Assembly: GCA_001898035.1 (NCBI GenBank)
Contig: MKRX01000006.1
Coordinates: 186,436 to 250,435 of the forward strand
Direction: 5' to 3'
DNA from: Armatimonadetes bacterium 55-13
GTDB taxonomy: Bacteria > Armatimonadota > Fimbriimonadia > Fimbriimonadales > Fimbriimonadaceae
Length of the DNA: 64,000 nucleotides
The notes under the pieces are model-generated. The model searched no databases, was not told where the DNA came from, and saw nothing but the letters and a program-made list of their open reading frames with translations. This document shows, one piece after another, positions 34,526 through 42,973 of the stretch (the stretch's first letter is position 1; every line of letters begins with the position of its first letter). Both the position numbers and the translations under genes were made by a program.

Positions 34526-35815
34526 CTAAGTCAGGTGCCCCCGGAAGGTGTCAATGAAGAACTCATTGTCACCTTTACCTTCGCTGAAGAGCCAGGTTTT
34601 GTTGAAGGCGATTTTCTCTTTGGCGGTGTCTCTTGCCTTGTCCATTCCGGCCAAAAAGACGGTGTTCTTGCCGTACTTCTGATTCACTTGATCGATGGCA
34701 TCGTTGAAGGCGGATCGGTCTTGAGTGGCATCGAACAAGGAGGGAGTAACCTCTTCTGGCTTCTGGAGGTCATAGAAGGTGACGCCGACACCTAGGGGGC
34801 GGATGAAGTCCCGGGTGGGCCACTCCCGCAGAAAGTATTCGTTCATGGTGACGGTGTCTTGGGTTGGGGGGAGTTTGATTCGGCATTGCCAACTCTTGGT
34901 CATGCCCCGGACGTACACAATCATTTGATTCGTCCAAAGATTGTTGGCGCGGAGGCGGGCGCTGGCCTTTTGGAGGAGCCGAAGCAGCACGTCTCGACAA
35001 CCTTGGTCCGTTCTTAGTTCAGGCGGAAGGACGTGGGAGTGGCCGAGCGATTTGTTTTCGCCGACTTCCATCTTGACGTCGTAGCCACGCAGCAGATACC
35101 ACCAGCGCTCGCCGACGATACTGTGGAATCCATCTTTGATGCGAGCTTGGCTAGCATCGCAGAGGTCTTTGGCGGTGAAGATCCCAGCGGCGTTGAGGCG
35201 GATCTCCATTCGGCGGTTGATGCCGGTGAAATCGGTGAGTTTGAGCGAGTAGAGCTTTTCGGGAAGGTCCTTGGCTTCGAGAACGACCAAGCCGTTTGGC
35301 TTTTCAAGTTCGGTTCCGATCTTGGCGAGAAAGCTATTTGGGGCAATGCCGATGGAGCAGTTGATGCACTCTCCAACTCTTTCGTGGATGGCGGCTTTCA
35401 TCTGCTTGGCAAGCTCGATCGCTCGCGCAGGTTCTCGTTCTTCACCGAGGAGTTTGAAGCGGAACTCGTCTACGGAGCAAACCTTATCAACTGGGAGGAC
35501 GGTTTCGCAGACTTCGATGATCTTCTTGTGATAGGCGACGTAGGCGGGGTGGCAAGCATCGACGAGGAGAAGGTCTGGGCAGAGTCGTTTGGCTTCGCCG
35601 ATTTGGGTGCCGGTGCGAATTCCGAAGCGCTTGGCTTCGTAGCTGGCGGCGATGACGAAAGAGGTGTCAGCCATTACCGGGCAGACGGCGATGGGTTTGT
35701 TGCGTAGCTCGGGATGCTCCTGCTGCTCAACGGAGGCGAAGTAGGAGTTGAGGTCGAGGAATAGGTAGCGCAGGCACCTTTCCTTCTCCATTATTGGTAG
35801 ATTAACGTCTACCAT
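34526..35815 (-). CDS. dinB: Y-family DNA polymerase (DinB/Pol IV type)
   Basis: Error-prone translesion polymerase of about 420-429 aa. Catalytic residues are in FLDLNSYFASVEQQ (metal-binding Asp, steric-gate region) and VCSVDEFRF (Asp-Glu). Thumb helix-hairpin-helix elements and the little-finger domain (LGHSHVLPPELRTDQ, PLGVGVTFYDL) follow, and NCSIGIAPNSFLAKIGTELEKPNG is family-typical. Two starts are possible: the ATG at 35815, six bases after a TATAAT box, or the ATG at 35791 (MEKERCLRYLFLDL). If the second is used, the palindrome at 35796-35813 is untranslated operator DNA. SOS-type control is plausible. Confidence 0.9.
   Translation of the reverse strand: MVDVNLPIMEKERCLRYLFLDLNSYFASVEQQEHPELRNKPIAVCPVMADTSFVIAASYEAKRFGIRTGTQIGEAKRLCPDLLLVDACHPAYVAYHKKIIEVCETVLPVDKVCSVDEFRFKLLGEEREPARAIELAKQMKAAIHERVGECINCSIGIAPNSFLAKIGTELEKPNGLVVLEAKDLPEKLYSLKLTDFTGINRRMEIRLNAAGIFTAKDLCDASQARIKDGFHSIVGERWWYLLRGYDVKMEVGENKSLGHSHVLPPELRTDQGCRDVLLRLLQKASARLRANNLWTNQMIVYVRGMTKSWQCRIKLPPTQDTVTMNEYFLREWPTRDFIRPLGVGVTFYDLQKPEEVTPSLFDATQDRSAFNDAIDQVNQKYGKNTVFLAGMDKARDTAKEKIAFNKTWLFSEGKGDNEFFIDTFRGHLT
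35796..35813. promoter_or_regulatory. Perfect palindrome at the dinB start, candidate LexA-like operator
   Basis: GGTAGA (35796-35801) and TCTACC (35808-35813) are exact reverse complements around the AT-rich spacer TTAACG. It lies 8 bases downstream of the minus-strand TATAAT box (35822-35827), covering the predicted transcription start, where a repressor would block the gene. Confidence 0.5.
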
Positions 35816-35821
35816 ATTGGG

Positions 35822-35827
35822 ATTATA
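35822..35827 (-). promoter_or_regulatory. TATAAT -10 box of dinB
   Basis: A consensus TATAAT on the minus strand, six bases (CCCAAT) before the ATG at 35815. It predicts a transcript starting at or next to that ATG. Confidence 0.5.
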
Positions 35828-35835
35828 CGCCGGTT

Positions 35836-36633
35836 TCAGGGCAATCGATAGGGCGTTTTGATGCGTTCTCCGGTAAGGGCGTCAATGACGATTCCTTCTT
35901 CGCCTCCTGAGTAGCCTCTCCCCCGATCAATGGAGATCATCGCTTTGAAGTACCAAGCGAGCCTTGCTTCCGGCGCCGTCTCGCCAGCGTAGTAGACGAG
36001 ACGTGGTGGGCCTAGTTTAAGGGAGTTCAATTTGAAGGGTTTATAGTCGGTGGCGCGAATGGAACGTTCGGCGGTCTGTTCGGCGACTTTGGATGTGATT
36101 TTTGGAGACTTGGCATTCACGGAGGGGAGAGAATCGGGGGCTCCGAAGCGAGTCATTTCCCAGGTAGGACCTTCGATGGTGACGGAGTAGGCGAGGATAC
36201 GTCCGACGAACGGGAGGCCGTTTTTGGTGACCATGAAGACGTGGGCGTTCTCGCCGAATCGGGCGAGGTATGGGTCCGGCGGGTTGTAAGGGAATTCGGG
36301 GTGAAATTGTTTGAGGATTTGCTCGGCACGATCATCTGCCTTGGCCTTCCATTCAGGCGTTCGGATGGGCATGACCCTTTCCATCCCGGAGCGGAACATG
36401 CCGATCACGCGGCCCTTTTCGTTCACTTGGAACTCGTATTTGCTGGAAGGAGAACGGACGAAGTCTACGTGCCAGAGTTTGTCTTCGGGACTCCACGTGC
36501 CGGGCGGAGAACAAGAGAGAAGGCTGTATTTGCCAGGAAGCTTGTAGTCCTTGATGAAGGCTCGGGTCGCAGATATGGCGCGTTCGGCGCTCATTTGCGC
36601 GCCTACGGTCAGAACAAGGGCGGCAAGAATCAC
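35836..36633 (-). CDS. Secreted hypothetical protein, PepSY-like
   Basis: A 265-aa exported protein. It starts with GTG at 36633, overlapping the stop of the upstream gene (GTGA), with a short hydrophobic signal (VILAALVLTVGAQMSA). The mature part has repeated alpha/beta units: RAISATRAFIKDYKLPGKY near the N-terminus and AERSIRATDYKPFKLNSLK later. It ends with GIVIDALTGERIKTPY, the 'V.DA.TG' strand that closes PepSY-type repeats. The function is unknown. It probably acts together with its upstream neighbour, which has the same architecture. Confidence 0.6.
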   Translation of the reverse strand: MILAALVLTVGAQMSAERAISATRAFIKDYKLPGKYSLLSCSPPGTWSPEDKLWHVDFVRSPSSKYEFQVNEKGRVIGMFRSGMERVMPIRTPEWKAKADDRAEQILKQFHPEFPYNPPDPYLARFGENAHVFMVTKNGLPFVGRILAYSVTIEGPTWEMTRFGAPDSLPSVNAKSPKITSKVAEQTAERSIRATDYKPFKLNSLKLGPPRLVYYAGETAPEARLAWYFKAMISIDRGRGYSGGEEGIVIDALTGERIKTPYRLP

Positions 36634-37511
36634 TTTTTGTCCCTCACGAGATCGGCGTCGTTTTCTTTGATCGCGAAGACTTTGCCGGTTTCGACGTCGA
36701 CAAGTCGTCGAATGGTAGCGACTTCCAATGGGTTGGGAATTCCGGGAGTGCTTCGATAGACCTTGGCAATGCCACACCAGACGGTCCTGGCGGCGGGTTC
36801 CTCGAAGATTTTGTAGTAGCCCTTGACCAGAGTGAGTTGCAGATGGGGCGAGCCGAGATTTCCGTTTGGCCGCTTTTGCGCCATGAATTCAGCGGTCTTT
36901 GGAATGGCTCGTTCGAGAATCTTTCTGGCGGAGGATTCGGAAACTTTTTCTCGGGCCGATTTTAATCTTGGCAGGCGGTCAAAGGCGGTAAAGACCTGCG
37001 CGCGGTTTCGAGTTCCATGGAAGAGCACGGTGTACTGGAAGGTGGGATTGAGATTGAAGAACGGCTTGCCATTGAGAAGGATTGGCATAGAGACGCTTGA
37101 GATTCCTTCTGCGCCGTATCCCACGTATTCGGTCTTGAGGGTCTTATAGAATCCAACCTTGCGGGCCATCGCGAGGCCCAGACGTTCGACTTCCGGTTTA
37201 GAAAGTGATCCAGACGTCTTGGCGGGGGTGGGTTGGAGTGAGGCGTAGATGACCCGACCATCGGTGGCGTCGATTTGAATGGAATCGGCAAGGCCGTTGG
37301 GCTCTTTAAATCCGATGGCCCAGTAGGGGCGTTTGCCGTTGGTGTAGTGCTTTTGGGCGAAGACGGTAGCGAGGTTCAAAGGCGCTTGCGCTCCGAGGTT
37401 TTGCAGAGCTTTCTTCCCGATGTGAATGGCTCGCTCGGCATCGATTTTGAAGGTCGCGACTTCCGCCGGCGACACCATTTGGCCCAATAGGAGAGCAAGC
37501 ATTGAGGTCAT
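36630..37511 (-). CDS. Secreted hypothetical protein, PepSY-like
   Basis: A 293-aa protein with a short N-terminal signal (MLALLLGQMVSPAEVA). It shows two PepSY-like units: KIDAERAIHIGKKALQNLG, closing with IQIDATDGRVIYASL, and a C-terminal TIRRLVDVETGKVFAI strand. A central region includes SESSARKILERAIPKTAEF. PepSY domains are usually inhibitory or chaperone-like modules outside the membrane; the role here is unknown. The start is uncertain: ATGs at 37511 and 37502 are both reasonable, and a TTG at 37530-37532 is possible. It is translationally coupled to the following gene by a four-base overlap. Confidence 0.58.
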   Translation of the reverse strand: MTSMLALLLGQMVSPAEVATFKIDAERAIHIGKKALQNLGAQAPLNLATVFAQKHYTNGKRPYWAIGFKEPNGLADSIQIDATDGRVIYASLQPTPAKTSGSLSKPEVERLGLAMARKVGFYKTLKTEYVGYGAEGISSVSMPILLNGKPFFNLNPTFQYTVLFHGTRNRAQVFTAFDRLPRLKSAREKVSESSARKILERAIPKTAEFMAQKRPNGNLGSPHLQLTLVKGYYKIFEEPAARTVWCGIAKVYRSTPGIPNPLEVATIRRLVDVETGKVFAIKENDADLVRDKK

Positions 37512-37619
37512 TGAAGTCTTAGTGTCCGTCAAGATTGACCGGGTTCAAATGAAGTGGGGAAAATCTCGTAAATCCGTCCCGGAGGAGGGTTGCGGCCATA
37601 GGTAAACTCCGTGGTTCCC

Positions 37620-40460
37620 ATGGACTTTCGACAGACATTGAATCTGCCTGATCCGGACTTCACGATTCCTATGAAGGCCGGCCTGCCCTCTCTGGAGCCG
37701 CAGATTCAGTCGATTTGGGATAGCGAGCAGATCTACCACAAGATTCAGGCGAGCCGAAAGGACGCTCCCAGCTTCGTGCTGCACGATGGCCCGCCTTATA
37801 CGAATTCTCCGATTCACATTGGAACGGCGCTGAACAAGATCCTGAAGGACTTTGTGGTGAAGTCTCGGACAATGATGGGCTTCCGAGCTCCTTACGTGCC
37901 GGGGTTTGACAACCATGGATTGCCGATCGAGCAGACCGTGATGAAGGCGTTTCAGGAAAAGAAACAGACGCCTTCGGTGCTTGAGTTGCGTAAGGCTTGC
38001 CGAGCCCATGCGGCGACGTACATCGACGTGCAGACTTCGCAGTTCAAGCGTTTGGGCGTCTTCGGGCTTTGGGAGCGACCTTATGCGACGATGGACTATG
38101 GGTTTGAGGCGGAGATCGTGCGGACGTTCAAACGCATGGCGGAGGGAGGCTATATCTATAAGGGCCTGCGTCCGACGCTTTGGAGTCCGACCAGCCGAAC
38201 AGCGTTAGCGGACACCGAGATTGTCTATCACGATCATGTGAGCAAGGCGATTTACGTGCGATTCCCCTTGCTGGAAGACCCGAATCAGCTCTTTACGAAC
38301 TATCCGAATTTGTACACGGTGATCTGGACGACCACCCCGTGGACGATTCCGGCGAACCTGGCGGTGGCGTTCCATCCTGAGTTCGTCTACGCCATCGCGA
38401 AGGTTGGCGACGAGCACTACCTGTTGCTGAAGGATCTTTTGCCGAAGGTGGCAGAGAAGGTTGGTTGGGCGGAGTACGAGATCGTGGCGGAGATGGATGG
38501 AATCAACTTCGACCATACGAAGTTTAAGCACCCGATCTTCGAACGAGCGTCCTTGGGCGTGGTGGCAGATTACATTACGACCGAAGATGGAACCGGTGTG
38601 GTTCACACCGCTCCGAGCCATGGTCGCGACGACTTCTATACCGGCCTGAAGTACAACTTGCCGGTGCCGAACACCGTGGATGAAGGCGGCGTGCTGACCG
38701 CTGAGACGGGGGAGTTCGAAGGCACCTATTACAAGAAGTGCGATACGGTAGTGGTGGATCGACTCCAGGAGCTCGGGATGCTTTTGAGTGTGAGCGACTA
38801 CAGCCACAGCTATCCGTATGCCGAGCGCGACGGTCAGCCGGTGATCTTCCGCGCGACCGAGCAGTGGTTCGTGGGGATCGATCAGCATGGCTTGCGGACT
38901 GAAATGCTCGAGGCGATCCAGCCGGTTGCCTTGGACGACTTCATCGAGAACGATGGGGACGTGGAGGGCGTGTCTTGGGTACCGGAGCAGGGTTATAACC
39001 GCATCGATGCGATGGTGAAGAACCGTCCCGATTGGTGTATCTCTCGTCAACGTCCTTGGGGAGTTGGAATTCCGGTGTTCTACGGAAAGCAAAGCCGAAC
39101 GCCAGTGCTTGATCCGGTGGCGATCGAAGCGGTGGCTCAGTTGGTAGAGCGCGAAGGCTCTGACGCTTGGTTTGAGAAGGACGCCTCAGAGATTCTTCCG
39201 GCGGGCTACAAGCACCCGGAGACCGGCGAGACCGAGTTTGACAAGGAAACGGACGTGTTAGACGTTTGGTTTGACAGTGGTTCCACTTCTCTTTGCGTTT
39301 TGGAAGGCAACGTGGAGCCACGCTGGAAGGAGAATTGGCCCGCCGATCTTTACTTAGAGGGTTCCGACCAGCACCGAGGATGGTTTAACTCTTCGTTGGT
39401 AATTGGCGTGGCGACTCGCGGAGAGGCTCCGTATAAGCAGGTCGTAACCCACGGATTCATCACGGATGACCAGGGTCGTAAGATGTCCAAGCGATTGGGC
39501 AATGTGGTCGATCCAGTCGTGGCTTCCGAACAGTACGGGGCGGACGTCCTTCGGTATTGGGTGGCGAGCGTGGACTATGCAAATGACGCTCCCTGTTCGG
39601 ACGCGCTGCTAAAACAGTTTGGCGAAGGCTATCGTAGCGTTCGTAACACGCTTCGCTTCTTGCTCGGTAACTTGAGCGACTACGAACCCGTTTGGGGCGA
39701 GGGTTACAAGTGTAACGGCGGCTATGTTGAGCTTCTAGAACTTGATGAGTGGGTCGTTGAGCAAGTGGACTTGTTGGTCGCGGAGTGCGTGGAGAACTAC
39801 CGGCGGTACGATTTCGGCGCAGTGATCACGGCTATTCATAACTTCTGCGCGGTGGAATTGTCTCGTTTCTACCTCGACGCGATCAAGGATCGTATGTACT
39901 GTGACGGTACGCTGTGGCCCTCTCGACAATCGGGCCAAGTGGCTTGTCACTACGTGTTGGTTCGATTGGTAAAGTTGTTGGCGCCGATTTTGGTTCACAC
40001 GTGCGAGGAGACCTGGAAGAAGGTTCCCGGTGTGGGCGAAGACAGCGTTCACGTCGCGGTCTTCGACATTCCAAGTGACGCGCGGATGTCGGAAATTGAG
40101 GGAAGTCCACTTCAAACTAGGTTTGCCGCCCTCTTGGCGGAACGCGCCAATGTTTTTGCAGCGTTTGAACCATGGAAAGCCGAGAACGGCGTAAAGGATA
40201 GTCAGGACGTGGTGGTCTCCATTCGCGAGGAAGGCGAGACGTTAGAACTGCTGAAGTCCTTTGAGTCCGACGTGTTGGCGAACTACATGAAGATGAGTTG
40301 GGTGGAATTGAGCGAAGGCCCGCGTGAAGTGAGCTTCCGCAAGAGCGAATACGAGAAGTGTGAACGTTCCCGACTTCGCCGACCGGACGTGGAGAAAGTT
40401 ACGATCGAGGGTGAAGATCACTTCCTCACCGCACGAGACCGGAGGGCATTGGACCTTTGA
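37620..40460 (+). CDS. ileS: Isoleucyl-tRNA synthetase, with degenerate C-terminal zinc site
   Basis: Class I synthetase charging tRNA-Ile, 946 aa from the ATG beginning MDFRQTLNLPD (an ATG at 37611 is also in frame). The HIGH-type motif is SPIHIGTALNKILKD, and the KMSKR loop is DQGRKMSKRLGNVVDP. The editing domain contains YTVIWTTTPWTIPANLA and the TAPSHGRDD element. The last ~40 residues, which normally hold two CxxC zinc pairs, read KCERSRLRRPD and LTARDRRAL, so only one Cys of four remains. lspA follows with a four-base overlap. Confidence 0.96.
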   Translation: MDFRQTLNLPDPDFTIPMKAGLPSLEPQIQSIWDSEQIYHKIQASRKDAPSFVLHDGPPYTNSPIHIGTALNKILKDFVVKSRTMMGFRAPYVPGFDNHGLPIEQTVMKAFQEKKQTPSVLELRKACRAHAATYIDVQTSQFKRLGVFGLWERPYATMDYGFEAEIVRTFKRMAEGGYIYKGLRPTLWSPTSRTALADTEIVYHDHVSKAIYVRFPLLEDPNQLFTNYPNLYTVIWTTTPWTIPANLAVAFHPEFVYAIAKVGDEHYLLLKDLLPKVAEKVGWAEYEIVAEMDGINFDHTKFKHPIFERASLGVVADYITTEDGTGVVHTAPSHGRDDFYTGLKYNLPVPNTVDEGGVLTAETGEFEGTYYKKCDTVVVDRLQELGMLLSVSDYSHSYPYAERDGQPVIFRATEQWFVGIDQHGLRTEMLEAIQPVALDDFIENDGDVEGVSWVPEQGYNRIDAMVKNRPDWCISRQRPWGVGIPVFYGKQSRTPVLDPVAIEAVAQLVEREGSDAWFEKDASEILPAGYKHPETGETEFDKETDVLDVWFDSGSTSLCVLEGNVEPRWKENWPADLYLEGSDQHRGWFNSSLVIGVATRGEAPYKQVVTHGFITDDQGRKMSKRLGNVVDPVVASEQYGADVLRYWVASVDYANDAPCSDALLKQFGEGYRSVRNTLRFLLGNLSDYEPVWGEGYKCNGGYVELLELDEWVVEQVDLLVAECVENYRRYDFGAVITAIHNFCAVELSRFYLDAIKDRMYCDGTLWPSRQSGQVACHYVLVRLVKLLAPILVHTCEETWKKVPGVGEDSVHVAVFDIPSDARMSEIEGSPLQTRFAALLAERANVFAAFEPWKAENGVKDSQDVVVSIREEGETLELLKSFESDVLANYMKMSWVELSEGPREVSFRKSEYEKCERSRLRRPDVEKVTIEGEDHFLTARDRRALDL

Positions 40461-40966
40461 ACCGACGCGTTCTCTTTTGGGTGCTGTTTATTGGGCTCCT
40501 GGTCCTTGACCAAGTCGTCAAGGTTCTTTCGCGGGGCGCGGTAAACGGCACCGAGAACGCCTCGATCAACGCTCTCTGGCCGGGCGTCTTTGAGTTGACG
40601 CTGGTCTATAACCGGGGCATCGCCTTCGGACAGCTTCAGGGTTATGGCGTGCTGTTGGCTCCGATTGCGCTGGCCATTACGGGCGGGTCGATTTGGTATT
40701 CGATGAAGCACCCTAAAGCGCCGACGATGTATCACGTCATCGCTTCCCTCTTCGCAAGCGGCGCACTGGGGAATTTGTACGACCGGCTCGCACACGGCCA
40801 GGTCACGGACATGTTCGACTTCAAGCTGATCGGATTTCCCGTCTTCAATGTGGCGGACGCCTGCATTACCGTGAGTGGCGTTCTGATGGTGCTGGTCTGG
40901 ATCAAGGAAGCGTTCGAAGAACGTAAGCAATCTCGGACGGCTCCTGAAATCAATTCTGCTCCGTAG
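40457..40966 (+). CDS. lspA: Lipoprotein signal peptidase (signal peptidase II)
   Basis: Aspartic protease of the inner membrane that cleaves prolipoproteins after diacylglyceryl modification. It has 169 aa and four membrane segments. Conserved boxes are VLDQVVK, VYNRGIAFG, SGALGNLYDRL (first catalytic Asp) and FPVFNVADACIT (second catalytic Asp). It starts with TTG overlapping the ileS stop (TTGA); ileS-lspA is a common pairing. Likely substrates in this window are the deacetylase at 42974 and the small lipoprotein at 59401-59580. Confidence 0.94.
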   Translation: MNRRVLFWVLFIGLLVLDQVVKVLSRGAVNGTENASINALWPGVFELTLVYNRGIAFGQLQGYGVLLAPIALAITGGSIWYSMKHPKAPTMYHVIASLFASGALGNLYDRLAHGQVTDMFDFKLIGFPVFNVADACITVSGVLMVLVWIKEAFEERKQSRTAPEINSAP

Positions 40967-41032
40967 GACCAGACCTAAGCCCTTGGACCCTTTGGCTTGG
41001 CGCAGGGGTTAAGTTGGGTTAGGCTGAAGTTC

Positions 41033-41407
41033 ATGCGACATCGACCGATTCCCTCTGGCACGACCGGACTGATCGTACTGGCAGTGGCTGCCATTCCGCT
41101 GGTGCTTTCCCGATGCAAGCCGCTGGCAAAGCGGGTTGGTGAGAAGTTGGTGTCTTGGGGCGAAGAATTGAAGAAGGAAGCGGAAAAGCCCGATTCCGAA
41201 ATGGTTGTGGCAAAGGTGGCCGACTCAGAAGAGCCTGCTCAGGTTACCGAGGCGGAGGCTCCCGTGGAAATCGTGGAGGATAAGACCGCCAAATCCACGG
41301 CGACGGTAACGGCAAAGCCAAAACCGAAGGCGGCTCCCAAAAAGACGGCGGCGAGTAAGCCGAAGACAGCGGCAAAGAAAGCACCGCCAAAGAAACCGGC
41401 ATCTTAA
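41033..41407 (+). CDS. Membrane-anchored protein with a Lys/Ala/Pro-rich tail
   Basis: A 124-aa protein. Residues ~10-25 (TTGLIVLAVAAIPLVLSR) form one hydrophobic segment. An amphipathic basic helix and an acidic stretch (AEAPVEIVEDK) follow, then a C-terminal ~35 residues made almost entirely of Lys, Ala, Pro and Thr (PKPKAAPKKTAASKPKTAAK-type). That tail resembles histone H1-like bacterial tails and would bind nucleic acid or other polyanions. No family is known. A strong hairpin follows directly. Confidence 0.6.
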   Translation: MRHRPIPSGTTGLIVLAVAAIPLVLSRCKPLAKRVGEKLVSWGEELKKEAEKPDSEMVVAKVADSEEPAQVTEAEAPVEIVEDKTAKSTATVTAKPKPKAAPKKTAASKPKTAAKKAPPKKPAS

Positions 41408-41411
41408 AATG

Positions 41412-41443
41412 AAATCGGGCGATCCCTTAGGATCGCCCGATTT
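41412..41443. terminator. Perfect hairpin between two convergent genes
   Basis: AAATCGGGCGATCC (41412-41425) and its exact complement (41430-41443) flank a CTTA loop. It sits between the Lys-rich gene and the convergent amt, with A-rich and T-rich ends serving both strands. Confidence 0.8.
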
Positions 41444-41461
41444 GCTTGACGGGCTCTTCCC

Positions 41462-42835
41462 CTAGTTTGAGGAAGCGCCAACCAGTTCGCCCGACGTAAC
41501 TGCGACCGCCGCCGGCGCCTCGATCACACCGTGACCGACGAGAGAACCGTCGAGACCGTAGCCAACCTCGCCGTGAGTTCCTTTATCTAATCCGATGGTT
41601 TCGTGCTCATCGGAGACTCGGAGCCCGATGGTGACCTGCACGATCTTCGCGAGGATGAGGCTCGCCACGGCCGCGAACGCGCCGACTGCACCAATGGCGA
41701 TCAGTTGCTTGACGATCAGGCCCATTCGGCCGCCTTCCAGCACCACTGCGCTATTCACGGCAGGAGAGGCGAAGACACCGGTGAGAATCGCACCGAAGAG
41801 TCCGCCGACACCGTGGACCCCGACCACGTCGAGAGCGTCATCGTAGCCCAACTTGTGCTTAAGCGAAATGGCGGCGTAGCAAACGACGCCGGCGATCAGG
41901 CCGATGAGGATGGCAGGCCCCGGTTCTACAAAACCGGCCGCCGGAGTGATGGCGACCAGACCGGCAACCAGACCTGAGGCAGCACCGATGGCGGAGGGCT
42001 TGCCCCCTTTCATCGCCTCGGCTCCCATCCAAGCCAACATGCCTGCAGCAGCGGCCAGGTGAGTGGTCAGGAATGCCGTCACCGCGACGTCGTTCATCGC
42101 GAGAGCGGATCCGGCGTTAAATCCGAACCAGCCAAACCACAGCATGCCCGCGCCCAGAAGGGTGATAGTCAGGTTGTTGGGCACTACAGCGGCGTGCTTT
42201 CGTTTGCCAATGACGTAGCAAAGCGTAAGAGCGGAGACACCACTGGCCAAATGAACGACCGTGCCGCCGGCAAAATCAAGCGCACCCAATTTGAAGAGCC
42301 AACCGTCAGGGTTCCAGACCCAACAGGCGACGGGAGCATAGACGATCAGTGACCACAGGGCCATGAAGACCAAATAGCCGCTGAACTTGATTCGTTCGGC
42401 GATGGCGCCAGAGATCAGAGCAGGGGTGATGATGGCAAACTTCATCTGGAACAGCATGAAGAGCGCTGCCGGAATGGTCTGTGTACCGTACGGAGTAGTG
42501 ACCGATATGCCGTGTCCCCACAGGTATTCGAAGCTTCCGATGAGTCCATTGGTGGACTTGCCAAAAGCCAGCGAGTAGCCGACCAGAACCCAGATGATGC
42601 TGACCATGCCCATCATCACGAAACTCATCAGAATCGTGTTGAGGACGTTCTTCTTGTGAACCATGCCGCCGTAAAACAGGCCCAAGGCAGGGGTCATTAG
42701 CAGAACGAGGGCGGTGGCGACGATCATCCAGGCGCTATCGCCTTTATCGATCGCGGTCTTGGCAGTGTCCTGCGCAGAGGCAGACGCCACCAAGGCGATA
42801 AACGAGCAGAATAGGGGAACGCGAACAGTGCGCAA
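41462..42835 (-). CDS. amt: Ammonium transporter Amt
   Basis: Amt/MEP/Rh channel of 457 aa: a cleavable N-terminal signal (FCSFIALVASASAQ) then eleven membrane segments. Hallmarks are DSAWMIVATALVLLMTPALG (N-terminal helix), LDFAGGTVVHLASGVSAL (first conserved His of the pore twin-His pair), and YDDALDVVGVHGVGGLFGAI (second His and signature). No glnK/PII gene is adjacent. Upstream on the minus strand GGAGGT lies before the ATG. It ends at a bidirectional terminator. Confidence 0.94.
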   Translation of the reverse strand: MRTVRVPLFCSFIALVASASAQDTAKTAIDKGDSAWMIVATALVLLMTPALGLFYGGMVHKKNVLNTILMSFVMMGMVSIIWVLVGYSLAFGKSTNGLIGSFEYLWGHGISVTTPYGTQTIPAALFMLFQMKFAIITPALISGAIAERIKFSGYLVFMALWSLIVYAPVACWVWNPDGWLFKLGALDFAGGTVVHLASGVSALTLCYVIGKRKHAAVVPNNLTITLLGAGMLWFGWFGFNAGSALAMNDVAVTAFLTTHLAAAAGMLAWMGAEAMKGGKPSAIGAASGLVAGLVAITPAAGFVEPGPAILIGLIAGVVCYAAISLKHKLGYDDALDVVGVHGVGGLFGAILTGVFASPAVNSAVVLEGGRMGLIVKQLIAIGAVGAFAAVASLILAKIVQVTIGLRVSDEHETIGLDKGTHGEVGYGLDGSLVGHGVIEAPAAVAVTSGELVGASSN

Positions 42836-42961
42836 TTCCTACCTCCAGACTAAAGGAATTTTCCGCACCGTTGCAGGATGTTAGGGAGTTTAACACAGTT
42901 TCCGCTGATTGGGAAATGAAAGCATCCTCGGCAGTGCTAGGTTTTGGCGGTGTTTCGAGCC

Positions 42962-42967
42962 AATAAT
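42962..42967 (+). promoter_or_regulatory. -10-like AATAAT six bases before the deacetylase ATG
   Basis: AATAAT, then GAACCT, then the ATG at 42974. There is no Shine-Dalgarno sequence. It is one of four starts in the window with this six-to-seven-base spacing. Confidence 0.35.
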
Positions 42968-42973
42968 GAACCT

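Noticed and set aside
37790-37850. IleRS HIGH motif reading HIGT as a sign of a broken enzyme
   Set aside because: The rest of the active site (KMSKR, editing motifs) is intact, and variation at the last HIGH position is tolerated in class I synthetases.
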